In this document: positions 1 through 7,318 of the stretch, in pieces | Layout of the letters: each line of letters begins with the position of its first letter | How positions within the stretch are numbered: position 1 is the first letter of the stretch | DNA from: Alphaproteobacteria bacterium | GTDB lineage: Bacteria > Pseudomonadota > Alphaproteobacteria > Micavibrionales > UBA1664 | Direction of reading: 5' to 3' | Length of the DNA stretch: 21,800 nt | Assembly: GCA_018969935.1 (NCBI GenBank) | Contig: JAGWXJ010000016.1 | Location: forward strand, 1-21,800 | Program-made: the position numbers and the translations under genes | Notes under the pieces: generated by a model | Seen by the model: the letters and a program-made list of their open reading frames with translations, nothing else | Databases searched by the model: none | Told to the model about the DNA's origin: nothing

Positions 1-357
1 GTCGCCGCCTCCAAACAGGATGCCGAAAGATACCAGAACGAAGCCACCATCTACCGTAACGACATCATCCCCAAAGCGCGCGGTGAAGCCATCAAAATGC
101 GTCAGGATGCCGAAGCCTACAAGCAGGATGTGATAGCCCGCGCCAAGGGTGATGCCGAACGTTTCACCCAAATTCTGGAAGGCTACCGCAGCGGCAAGGA
201 TGTCACGCGTGACCGCTTCTACATCGAAACGATGGAATACATCATGCAAAACGCCAACCGCGTCATCCTTGACCAGAAGGAAGGCGCACAAGGCGCAGTC
301 CCGATTATTCCGCTCGATATAAAACGTGGGCCCCTGCCCCAAGATGCCGTTCAGTAA
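1..357 (+). CDS. hflK: HflK, C-terminal part (partial, runs off the window start)
   Basis: This is the last 118 residues of HflK, the SPFH-family partner of HflC. In E. coli the HflK-HflC complex surrounds the membrane protease FtsH and modulates its degradation of membrane and regulatory proteins. The frame is open from base 1 and the true start lies upstream; an internal Met at base 97 should not be taken as the start. The visible part is a charged Ala/Glu/Lys/Arg-rich helix (repeats such as DAEAYKQDVIARAKGDAERF), as in the coiled-coil stalk after the SPFH domain. A Tyr/Met-rich segment (FYIETMEYIM) follows, then a short tail. The call rests on this pattern and on hflC starting 14 bases downstream, the conserved hflK-hflC order. 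The SPFH domain itself is not visible. Confidence 0.9.
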   Translation, partial: VAASKQDAERYQNEATIYRNDIIPKARGEAIKMRQDAEAYKQDVIARAKGDAERFTQILEGYRSGKDVTRDRFYIETMEYIMQNANRVILDQKEGAQGAVPIIPLDIKRGPLPQDAVQ

Positions 358-371
358 AAGGATGATGCGCC

Positions 372-1313
372 ATGCAACAGAACTTCAATAACGTCTTCCT
401 TCTCGGTGCCGCAGCAGTCGGTATTGCCGCCGCAACACTCTTTACTGTTGATGTCACGCAGCAGGCCATCGTTCTGCGTTTTGGCCAGCCTGTAAAAGTG
501 CACACGACGGCAGGCCTCAAAGCCAAATTGCCATGGCCCATCGAAACGGTGGAATACTTCGACTCCCGCTTGCTGGATGTCGACCCCGCACCCGAACGCG
601 TCAACCTCATGAGCGAGGACGGACAACCCGTAAAAGCCGCAGACGACAAGGAAACCGCGGCCAAAACCGGACACAGCGGCTCCATCCCGATTATCGTGGA
701 CACCTTCGCACGCTACCGTATTACCGACCCTCTGCTCTTCCTCCAGCGCCTGCGCGGCGAGGTAAACGCACAAGCCCGTATCGAGGCCGTGATGAACGCC
801 GTTACACGTGATGTATTGGGCAAGGCCACTCTTTCACAACTGCTGTCTACCCAGCGTACCGCCCTCATGGGCCAGATCCGCGACCGCGTGAACCGTGACA
901 TGAAGGAGCGCGGCGTGGAGGTTGTGGATGTCCGTATCGGCCGCGCCGACCTGACCGAACAGCTCAGTGAATCCACAGTCAGCCGCATGATTGCCGAGCG
1001 CCGCGAGGAAGCCACCGAAACAAGGGCAAAAGGGCAGGAAAAAGCGCAGGAAATCAAAGCCACAGCCGAAAAGGAACGCACCATCCTGATAGCGCAGGCC
1101 CAGCGCGATGCCGAGGCCATGCGCGGCGAAGGCGATAAAATCGCCATCGAAACCACAACCGCAGCTGCCAACGAAGATCGCGATTTCTACGCCTTCATCA
1201 AAACCATGTTTGCTTACCAGAATACGCTGGCCAGCCCCGATACAACGTTGGTTTTGTCGCCTGACAGTGCATTTATGCGGTACTTCAAATCCCAGTATGC
1301 CCCGCCAAAATAA
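372..1313 (+). CDS. hflC: HflC, SPFH-domain modulator of FtsH
   Basis: This is a membrane-anchored SPFH (stomatin/prohibitin/flotillin/HflKC) protein of 313 residues; E. coli HflC has 334. An N-terminal transmembrane helix (about residues 7-25) is followed by the family signature QQAIVLRFGQPV and the SPFH domain to about residue 190. Next come a long charged helix (about 195-255, with RREEATETRAKGQEKAQEI) and a C-terminal helix around FYAFIKTMFAYQNTL, typical of HflC. Around residues 79-105 a polar segment (SEDGQPVKAADDKETAAKTG) replaces the short turn of the E. coli protein, apparently a small insertion before the IIVDTFARYRI strand. The start is supported by AAGGA at 358-362, nine bases upstream. 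It is co-transcribed with hflK, and the degP-like gene follows after 75 bases. Confidence 0.95.
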   Translation: MQQNFNNVFLLGAAAVGIAAATLFTVDVTQQAIVLRFGQPVKVHTTAGLKAKLPWPIETVEYFDSRLLDVDPAPERVNLMSEDGQPVKAADDKETAAKTGHSGSIPIIVDTFARYRITDPLLFLQRLRGEVNAQARIEAVMNAVTRDVLGKATLSQLLSTQRTALMGQIRDRVNRDMKERGVEVVDVRIGRADLTEQLSESTVSRMIAERREEATETRAKGQEKAQEIKATAEKERTILIAQAQRDAEAMRGEGDKIAIETTTAAANEDRDFYAFIKTMFAYQNTLASPDTTLVLSPDSAFMRYFKSQYAPPK

Positions 1314-1336
1314 TTCCGGCGTTGTCCATTTTTTTG

Positions 1337-1375
1337 CCAAAATTGGTGCTAGAATCCCTAGCCTAACAATTTTTT
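1337..1375 (+). promoter_or_regulatory. hflC-degP intergenic region: two adjacent dyads with a GCTAG -10-like element
   Basis: Two perfect inverted repeats lie side by side in the 75-base gap before degP: CCAA-AA-TTGG at 1337-1346 and GCTAG-AATCC-CTAGC at 1348-1362. The second is followed by a run of six T (1370-1375). TAGAAT at 1350-1355 resembles a -10 element, although no good -35 lies 16-18 bases upstream. The dyads could be an operator over a degP promoter, or the second could be a weak intrinsic terminator of hflKC with partial read-through. The sequence alone does not decide. Confidence 0.4.
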
Positions 1376-1388
1376 GGAGTAATCTGCC

Positions 1389-2972
1389 ATGCTACGCAAA
1401 ATCCTTATGACATCGGCGATTGTAGCAATCGCCGCTTTCGGTACCTTTGCAGTTTACACCCCCTCTTGGGCCGTATCGCAGCCCACGGCCATGGCGCCGG
1501 TCAGTTTTGCTGATCTGGCTGACAAACTGCAACCCACTGTCGTCAACATCTCGTCCACGCAAAAACTGGATGCCGACACCCAACAGGCCCCCGAAATGCC
1601 TGAATTTCCTGAAGGCTCCCCGTTCGAGGACTTTTTCAACGACTACATGAAACGCCATCAGGACCAGATGCAGGCCGTACCGGCAACATCCCTCGGCTCG
1701 GGCTTCATCATCGACAAGGACAAAGGTTACATCGTCACCAACAACCACGTTATCAAGGACGCGCAGGAAATCCGCGTAACCCTCCACGATAACGCCATCG
1801 TCAACGCCAGCGTCGTCGGCAAGGACGAAAAAACCGATATCGCCCTCTTGCAGGCCGATCTCAAAAGCCACGATGTCAGCAGCGCCGTATTGGGTGATTC
1901 CGATGCCATGCGCGTAGGTGACTGGGTTATCGCCATCGGTAACCCCTTCGGCCTTGGCGGCACCGTAACTGCGGGTATCGTTTCAGCCCGCAAGCGCGAT
2001 ATCAATGCAGGCCCCTACGATGATTTCATTCAAACCGATGCCTCCATCAACCGTGGCAACTCGGGCGGCCCGATGTTCAACTTGAAAGGCGAGGTCATTG
2101 GCATCAACACCGCCATCTTCTCGCCCTCGGGTGGTTCCGTCGGTATCGGTTTTGCCATCCCCTCCGCCATCACCAAATCGGTGATCGACCAGCTCGTAAA
2201 ATACGGCAAAACCCGCCGCGGCTGGCTTGGCGTCCGTATCCAGTCCGTTACGGATGAAATTGCCGAAAGCCTTTCGCTCGGTAAACCGCGCGGCGCTCTC
2301 GTAGCTTCGCTCACAGGCACGGGCCCGGCCGAAAAAGCTGGCATCAAGGCTGGCGACATTATCATCGAATTCGATGGTAAACCGGTGGCCGACATGCGCG
2401 CCCTGCCCAAACTGGTCGCTGAAACCGAAATCGGCAAAGCCGTGCCGCTCACGGTATGGCGCGACGGCAAGGAAACGAAACTCAGCGTAACCGTTGGCGA
2501 ACTCGAGGTAGCCGAGGAAAAAGGCCTCATCGAGAAGCAGGATACGCCAGAACCTTCGAAACCAGAGTACGGCGAGATGGTCCCCGAACTCGGCATCAAG
2601 CTCATGGCCCTCAACCCCGATATCCGCTCGCAGTTCAGCCTGCCTTCGGATGTAACAGGCCTCGTGGTCATGGATGTCGGCGGCGATACCGATGCCGCAC
2701 GCAAAGGCCTGACGGAAGGCGATGTGATTGTCGAACTCAATCAGACCGCCGTCAAAACAATGGCTGATGTCAAAAAAGCCGTCGCCGACGCGAAGGCTGC
2801 CAACAAGTCGACAGTGCTGATGCTGGTCAACCGTCAGGGTGATATCCAGTTCATTGCAGTCAAACTTGCGGCTGCTGCCAAACCGGCACCGGATCCAAAG
2901 GATCCTTCACCGGCCCCCGCAGCCCCTGACCAGCCGGCAACTCCGCCTGTGCCGGAAGCCGCCAAGCCTTGA
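1389..2972 (+). CDS. degP: DegP/HtrA-family periplasmic serine endoprotease
   Basis: This is a secreted HtrA-type serine protease and chaperone of 527 residues that degrades or refolds misfolded envelope proteins. A Sec signal peptide ends around TPSWA (about residue 28). The trypsin-like domain carries the full triad: His120 in VTNNHVI, Asp150 in KTDIALL and Ser225 in GNSGGP. The spacing of 30 and 75 residues equals that of E. coli DegP (H105, D135, S210 in the mature protein). Two PDZ domains follow (about 265-350 and 400-490), with carboxylate-binding-loop-like RGWLGV and SGVVV-like TGLVV stretches. The last 33 residues are a Pro/Ala-rich tail. GGAG at 1376-1379 is a good ribosome binding site nine bases before the ATG. 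Whether it is DegP, DegQ or MucD in the strict sense cannot be told. The stop overlaps the miaA start. Confidence 0.95.
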   Translation: MLRKILMTSAIVAIAAFGTFAVYTPSWAVSQPTAMAPVSFADLADKLQPTVVNISSTQKLDADTQQAPEMPEFPEGSPFEDFFNDYMKRHQDQMQAVPATSLGSGFIIDKDKGYIVTNNHVIKDAQEIRVTLHDNAIVNASVVGKDEKTDIALLQADLKSHDVSSAVLGDSDAMRVGDWVIAIGNPFGLGGTVTAGIVSARKRDINAGPYDDFIQTDASINRGNSGGPMFNLKGEVIGINTAIFSPSGGSVGIGFAIPSAITKSVIDQLVKYGKTRRGWLGVRIQSVTDEIAESLSLGKPRGALVASLTGTGPAEKAGIKAGDIIIEFDGKPVADMRALPKLVAETEIGKAVPLTVWRDGKETKLSVTVGELEVAEEKGLIEKQDTPEPSKPEYGEMVPELGIKLMALNPDIRSQFSLPSDVTGLVVMDVGGDTDAARKGLTEGDVIVELNQTAVKTMADVKKAVADAKAANKSTVLMLVNRQGDIQFIAVKLAAAAKPAPDPKDPSPAPAAPDQPATPPVPEAAKP

Positions 2973-3838
2973 TCGTTAAAATAATCATTGGCCCGACCGC
3001 GAGTGGCAAATCAGCCCTCGCGGTCGAGCGCGCTTTGGGGGACAACGGCACCATTATCAATGCCGATGCCATGCAGTGCTATGATGCCCTGCCCATCCTT
3101 ACGGCCCAGCCAACTGAATCCGAAAAACAGAATATCCCGCACACGCTTTACGGTGTCCTAAAGGCAAACGAACGTATGTCGGCTGCCGATTGGGTTTCCA
3201 TGGCAGCAACGGAAATTGAAAAGGCGCACAACGAAGGCCGCACACCCTATCTGGTCGGCGGTACGGGCATGTACATCAAGGCCCTGACGGAAGGGCTAAG
3301 CCCCATGCCCGATATCCCGACCGAAGTGCGCGCCGATGTCCGCGCCCGCCCTCTCGATGAACTGTATGCACTATTGCAGGAAGCCGATGCCCCTTCAGCC
3401 GCACGCCTTAAACCCACCGATACGCAGCGCGTCATGCGCGCGGTCGAAGTGCTGCTGGCAACCGGCACACCGCTATCGGAATGGCAGGCCATCCCGCTTC
3501 AAAAACCTTCCACTGCTTGGCAGTTCCATACCATTACACTCAGCCCGCCCAAGGAAGTGCTGGAGGCAAAAATCCGCACACGCCTCGATGCCATGCTCAA
3601 GGCCGGCGCGATGGATGAGGTTAAGGCCCTCTCCGATAAAATCGATGCGGGCGAAGTTCCTGCCGATGCCCCGATCACGGTCGCCCACGGCTTTAAATAC
3701 CTCCGCCGAGTCCTGAAACACGAAATGTCGCTGGAAGAAGCTCTGGAACTGACAGCCATCGAAACTCGCCAGTACACCAAGCGCCAGCGTACATGGCTCA
3801 GGCACCAGCTAAAGGCAGATGAAGCGCTGCCCGCCTGA
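2969..3838 (+). CDS. miaA: MiaA, tRNA dimethylallyltransferase
   Basis: MiaA transfers a dimethylallyl group from DMAPP to N6 of A37 in tRNAs that read UNN codons. At 289 residues it is slightly shorter than typical bacterial MiaA (about 300-316). It has the P-loop GPTASGKS (residues 8-15). It also has the DSMQxY-type substrate loop, here NADAMQCYDALPILTAQPT, the LVGGTGMYIKAL motif, and the C-terminal TRQYTKRQRTWLRH tRNA-contact motif. The start is TTG at 2969, sharing the tetranucleotide TTGA with the degP stop. It is the only start that leaves the usual few residues before the P-loop. Translational coupling to degP is therefore likely, and the weak start probably keeps MiaA below DegP. The pairing of miaA with degP rather than hfq is a local arrangement. 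Confidence 0.96.
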   Translation: MIVKIIIGPTASGKSALAVERALGDNGTIINADAMQCYDALPILTAQPTESEKQNIPHTLYGVLKANERMSAADWVSMAATEIEKAHNEGRTPYLVGGTGMYIKALTEGLSPMPDIPTEVRADVRARPLDELYALLQEADAPSAARLKPTDTQRVMRAVEVLLATGTPLSEWQAIPLQKPSTAWQFHTITLSPPKEVLEAKIRTRLDAMLKAGAMDEVKALSDKIDAGEVPADAPITVAHGFKYLRRVLKHEMSLEEALELTAIETRQYTKRQRTWLRHQLKADEALPA

Positions 3839-3840
3839 AT

Positions 3841-3869
3841 TTGCATTTTGCCATAAGCGCGGCTAGGGT
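3841..3869 (+). promoter_or_regulatory. Predicted promoter of the PcfJ-like gene (possibly leaderless mRNA)
   Basis: TTGCAT (3841-3846) and TAGGGT (3864-3869) are 17 bases apart and fit a housekeeping-sigma promoter. It starts three bases after the miaA stop. The expected transcription start, about seven bases after the -10, is at or just before the ATG at 3878, and no Shine-Dalgarno sequence is visible, so the message may be leaderless. Confidence 0.45.
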
Positions 3870-3877
3870 GTCCGCCC

Positions 3878-6034
3878 ATGGCAACCCTGCATACCGAAAT
3901 ATTCGAAAAATTTTCACTCGCAGCTATGGATCACGGCGTTTATCCAGAACGCCTGACGCACGCCAATACGGTCTTCGCGCAGGAATTCGAACGCTGGCAG
4001 GATCTCGCAACATTTTCAAAACTGCAACTCGACCCCGCAGTAACAGGCGGCTACGACACCTGTTGGCTTATGGTGCCGGTGGTACGACGGATGCAAAAGC
4101 GCGCACGTAACGCGCGCGTCACGGTGATTCTTGTCGCGCAGGATACAGCCAGCAAAAAAATTACAGTCATCACTGGAGAGGCCGATACCGACGGCGTCAA
4201 AGCGATGGCGGAAGACTCCGCCCATACAAGCAACATCGTAAGCAAGGTATTGGACTACAAGAATAGTCCGCATTTCGGGATAGCCAACCAATTCAGCATT
4301 ATTGATGCGCTTTTTAAAAAATATCTGCCTCTGGTAGTTTGGGCGGCGGTTACTCGCGCCCAGCACGCAGCCCACCGCCTTAAATCCAGCAAGTCCAATC
4401 GCAAATCCGTAAAGGGTATAGTGCAGGATACGACAGAAGTGGTTTTCCGCCAGCGCTACGAGGAAATGATGGCCGACATCCGGTCGAACATCGTGGCCGA
4501 TGACATGGCTTTTGCAGACAATCTGTACCGTACGCACCCCAGAAACATAACTGGCGATCTGCGCATCTATAATCATCTTCGCAGAGCGCAGGGTGAAAAA
4601 GCGCGCGAGTTCCGTAAGGGCGCACTTTTGGTTCTGGGTAAGGTCAAAAACTTTTTCTGGGATGACAAAAATCTATGGGAAGCGATTGATAACGGCGCTC
4701 CGCTATACGATGCCCTTTCCAAAAGCCTCAACCTGAAAATCTCCACGGTTCGCCGCATGTTCAGGCAGCCCGATGTTTTTGGAATTGGCGATAGGTTTGC
4801 AACGCTCGCAACAGCCCTCGACAAGGTGGACCCCGCTTTTTGGCCCGATACGGGGCGTGAGGTTTTCTACTTTGCCTTCGTGCACGACTTTGGCATCCGC
4901 TACGCCTCCACCTTCGAGCGCAATCTGCAAGATGTCCTCAAAAACTGGCTGGCAACAGCACGCAAAAACGGCCACCACGGGTGGGAAGCCCTGTTTAAAT
5001 CGCAATTTGCCGAATATCTGGACAGGGCCGAAAACGATCGCAGTTTCCGCGGTTGGGATTACGACATGGACGGCGATATCGTAAAAAGCCTGCCCATGAA
5101 CCGCTTGGTAGACGGCCTGTCCGATAGCGCGCCTAAAACCGCTATCAAGTTTTATCGCGACACCATCGGCAATATAAACCATATGCGCAATGATGTGTCG
5201 TTGCGCCTCATTCGGGCAGGGCTGATATTGGAGTTCGAAAAGCGCGGGCTTCAGGTTGCATCCACCACCATATTGGACGACCTGGCAAAAGCCGTCAGCT
5301 CCCGCATGTGGGCCTCCTGCCCGCCATCCGAGCAGATCGAGGCCAGCAGCTATTGGCACAGCCCGCGCATCAACTTCCGTAACCGCTTTGAAAGCGTGGC
5401 CATTTCATCCAACACTGCATCAAAATGGCCAACCATTATTGATGGCCCTGTTGAGCTATCTGGCGGTGTTATCGCCTACCCCCTCAATTCGACCGACCTC
5501 CTGAGGGAGGAAGGAACAGCCATGAACCACTGTGTCTGGAGCTTCACAAACAACTGCCTGACACAAAATTTCCATGTCTTCAGCCTCCGCAATAAGGAAG
5601 GCCAACGCATTTCCACACTCACCATCAAGGACGGCGTGGATGGCAACAAGCGCAGCTTCAGCTCCATCGAACACAAAAGGCACGGGAACGGCACGCCAAG
5701 CCAGCAGGCATTTCAGGCCGAAAAATCATTCCTGAAAATGCTGGATGAAGGCGTTATAATGCCGGACTGGACAGTAATAGACAAGGCGCGCGCGGAATTC
5801 ATGCGCGACGCCCTTGACCAGACGATCGGCTATGATTTCCGCAACCCCGCCCAGCGCGAGCGGGTGCTGGACCTCTTTAAACCCTGCATTCCCCGAAAAG
5901 CATTGCACGGAATCTTGGGCTTTGACGCACTCATGCAAAAAATCGGCGTCCCCCACATTGTAACCGACCATTTGGCTAAAAACAGCCAGATGCAAGGCAT
6001 TTTGCCTATGGCCCCGCGCCCGCCAGCCCCTTGA
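3878..6034 (+). CDS. PcfJ-like domain protein, function unknown
   Basis: This is a large (718-residue) cytoplasmic-looking protein with no signal peptide or clear membrane helix. The recognisable part is near the C-terminus. LREEGTAMNHCVWSF (His551-Cys552), followed by about 20 residues and the strand pattern FHVFSLRN..GQRISTLTIKDG, resembles the PcfJ-like family (PF14284). That family is named after pCF10 PcfJ and has no established biochemical role. The first 500 residues are mostly alpha-helical and basic, and I recognise no domain there; a KSSKSNRKSVKG patch lies near residue 170. The ATG at 3878 has no ribosome binding site, and a promoter-like sequence ends nine bases upstream. It lies between miaA and a flgC-like gene and is related in function to neither. 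PcfJ-like genes are often found in accessory regions, but no mobile element is visible here. Confidence 0.7.
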   Translation: MATLHTEIFEKFSLAAMDHGVYPERLTHANTVFAQEFERWQDLATFSKLQLDPAVTGGYDTCWLMVPVVRRMQKRARNARVTVILVAQDTASKKITVITGEADTDGVKAMAEDSAHTSNIVSKVLDYKNSPHFGIANQFSIIDALFKKYLPLVVWAAVTRAQHAAHRLKSSKSNRKSVKGIVQDTTEVVFRQRYEEMMADIRSNIVADDMAFADNLYRTHPRNITGDLRIYNHLRRAQGEKAREFRKGALLVLGKVKNFFWDDKNLWEAIDNGAPLYDALSKSLNLKISTVRRMFRQPDVFGIGDRFATLATALDKVDPAFWPDTGREVFYFAFVHDFGIRYASTFERNLQDVLKNWLATARKNGHHGWEALFKSQFAEYLDRAENDRSFRGWDYDMDGDIVKSLPMNRLVDGLSDSAPKTAIKFYRDTIGNINHMRNDVSLRLIRAGLILEFEKRGLQVASTTILDDLAKAVSSRMWASCPPSEQIEASSYWHSPRINFRNRFESVAISSNTASKWPTIIDGPVELSGGVIAYPLNSTDLLREEGTAMNHCVWSFTNNCLTQNFHVFSLRNKEGQRISTLTIKDGVDGNKRSFSSIEHKRHGNGTPSQQAFQAEKSFLKMLDEGVIMPDWTVIDKARAEFMRDALDQTIGYDFRNPAQRERVLDLFKPCIPRKALHGILGFDALMQKIGVPHIVTDHLAKNSQMQGILPMAPRPPAP

Positions 6035-6064
6035 AACGGCAATCACCTTTTAACCTATTTCATG

Positions 6065-6070
6065 TAAACT
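6065..6070 (+). promoter_or_regulatory. -10-like element just upstream of the flgC-like start
   Basis: TAAACT at 6065-6070 lies six bases before the ATG at 6077, so a transcript starting from it would be leaderless or nearly so. No convincing -35 is seen 16-18 bases upstream. GGTGGA directly abuts the start codon, too close to act as a normal ribosome binding site. Confidence 0.25.
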
Positions 6071-6076
6071 GGTGGA

Positions 6077-6493
6077 ATGGTCAGCCCTGTCACCATCGCC
6101 CTTACGGGCATGAATGCCGCAGCCACGCGCATTGCCGCGTCTTCTTCCAATATTGCAAATGCCAGCACCACCGGCGCCCGTGAAGGCGTTGAGGGGCCTG
6201 AACCGTATACCCCCGTTGATGTCGTACAGGTTGGTATCGGCAGCAACACGGGTGAACTGCACGGCACAAAGGCAATAACGGTTGATCGTAACCCCGCAAC
6301 CGTACCGGCCTTCCAGCCCGATGCTCCCTTTGCCGATGAAAACGGCGTGGTAGCCGCCCCGAATGTCGATTACGGCACGGAAATCATCGATGCCAAAACA
6401 GCCGCCCTTGCCTACAAGGCCAACGCGGCTGTCGTCAAAGTCGCCTCCGAGATGGAACGCGAGCTGCTCGACAGGTTCGACAAACAAGCCTGA
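6077..6493 (+). CDS. Solitary FlgC-type flagellar rod protein
   Basis: This 138-residue protein matches the FlgC proximal-rod family (usually about 135-145 residues) at both ends. The N-terminus has the flagellar rod signature ALTGMNAAATRIAASSSNIANASTTG, then YTPVDVVQV. The C-terminus has the rod C-terminal signature VDYGTEIIDAKTAALAYKAN with KVASEMERELLDRF. Known members assemble in the periplasm as part of the flagellar rod and are exported by the flagellar type III apparatus without a cleaved signal. Here no flgB, fliE or other flagellar gene is adjacent, so it may be an orphan paralogue or a dispersed flgC. The central domain is short and lacks obvious FlgC-specific features. I leave the symbol empty because the canonical flgC may be elsewhere. 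Confidence 0.75.
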   Translation: MVSPVTIALTGMNAAATRIAASSSNIANASTTGAREGVEGPEPYTPVDVVQVGIGSNTGELHGTKAITVDRNPATVPAFQPDAPFADENGVVAAPNVDYGTEIIDAKTAALAYKANAAVVKVASEMERELLDRFDKQA

Positions 6494-6513
6494 TTTTGCA
6501 CAACTTTCCGCCC

Positions 6514-6563
6514 TTTTAATGCCATCACCCATGCGCTAGATTAAGGTACCCCAACAACGGAGG
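6514..6563 (+). promoter_or_regulatory. Predicted promoter and ribosome binding site of the SIMPL-domain gene
   Basis: TTTTAA (6514-6519) and TAGATT (6537-6542) are 17 bases apart, and the -10 sits in the context GCTAGATT. CGGAGG at 6558-6563 is a strong ribosome binding site five bases before the ATG at 6569. The -35 is poor. Confidence 0.4.
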
Positions 6564-6568
6564 CCTTA

Positions 6569-7318
6569 ATGCGTAAATTACTGCTGACTGCACTCGCAAC
6601 AATCACACTTGTTACGCCCGTAATGGCTGAAGATAACGGCCTCGCCCTACCCCCCGCTGGCCACACCATTCTCAATCTCTCGGTGACCGAGCAGACAAAA
6701 CTGGCACAGGATACCCTCACGGCAAGCCTGCGCTACGAACTCGATGGCACATCCGCCAACGACGTACAGGACAAAATCAACAAGGCCGTGGCCGAAGCAG
6801 TGGCCGAGGCCAAAAACTACACCGATGTCAAAACCACAACGGGCAGCTACTACGTATATGTTTACGACCAGCAGGATACCGTAGACCCGCGCACCGGCCA
6901 GCCCATGTCCACCACGAAAAAATGGCGCGGCTCCCAATCCATCGACCTTGAAAGCAAAAACGCATCCAAGTTTCTCGAGCTTGCGGGCAAAATCCAGTCC
7001 AAGGGCTTCATCATGAACGGCATGAACTACTCGTTAAGCGAGGATAAGGCCAAATCGGTACAAGATACGTTGATGCAAAAAGCGCTGACGTCCCTAAGCG
7101 CAAAGGCAAAAGTGGCCGCAGCAGCTTTGGGCAAAAGCGGCTTTGATATCGTTGACGTCAATATCAACGGCGCCGACCAGCCGATATACCCCGTTTACGC
7201 CAAAGCCATGATGGCTATGGATTCCGCGGCCCCGCGTGAAGTAGCCGCCCCCACGGCGGAAGCTGGCGAAAGCACCGTCAGCCTCACGGTCAATGCACGG
7301 GTGCTTCTGAAACCGTGA
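6569..7318 (+). CDS. Exported SIMPL-domain (DUF541) protein
   Basis: This 249-residue protein has a clear Sec signal peptide (basic MRK, hydrophobic LLLTALATITLVTP, cleavage after VMA at residue 20). The mature part fits the SIMPL/DUF541 family (named for the IRAK-interacting mouse protein, and including BP26/YggE). It starts with ILNLSVTEQTKLAQDTLTAS, has a conserved GSYYVYVYDQQ region and a W-R-G-S-Q-S-I-D-L-E strand, and ends with VSLTVNARVLL. YggE-like proteins are periplasmic or outer-membrane associated and linked to oxidative stress tolerance, but the molecular activity is not known. A strong CGGAGG precedes the start. The stop codon lies inside GTGA, shared with the start of the next gene, so the two are probably translated together even though no functional link is obvious. 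Confidence 0.88.
   Translation: MRKLLLTALATITLVTPVMAEDNGLALPPAGHTILNLSVTEQTKLAQDTLTASLRYELDGTSANDVQDKINKAVAEAVAEAKNYTDVKTTTGSYYVYVYDQQDTVDPRTGQPMSTTKKWRGSQSIDLESKNASKFLELAGKIQSKGFIMNGMNYSLSEDKAKSVQDTLMQKALTSLSAKAKVAAAALGKSGFDIVDVNINGADQPIYPVYAKAMMAMDSAAPREVAAPTAEAGESTVSLTVNARVLLKP

Noticed and set aside
2030..2740. A 236-codon open frame on the minus strand opposite degP
   Set aside because: It is Ser/Thr/Pro-rich low-complexity sequence complementary to the degP PDZ region.
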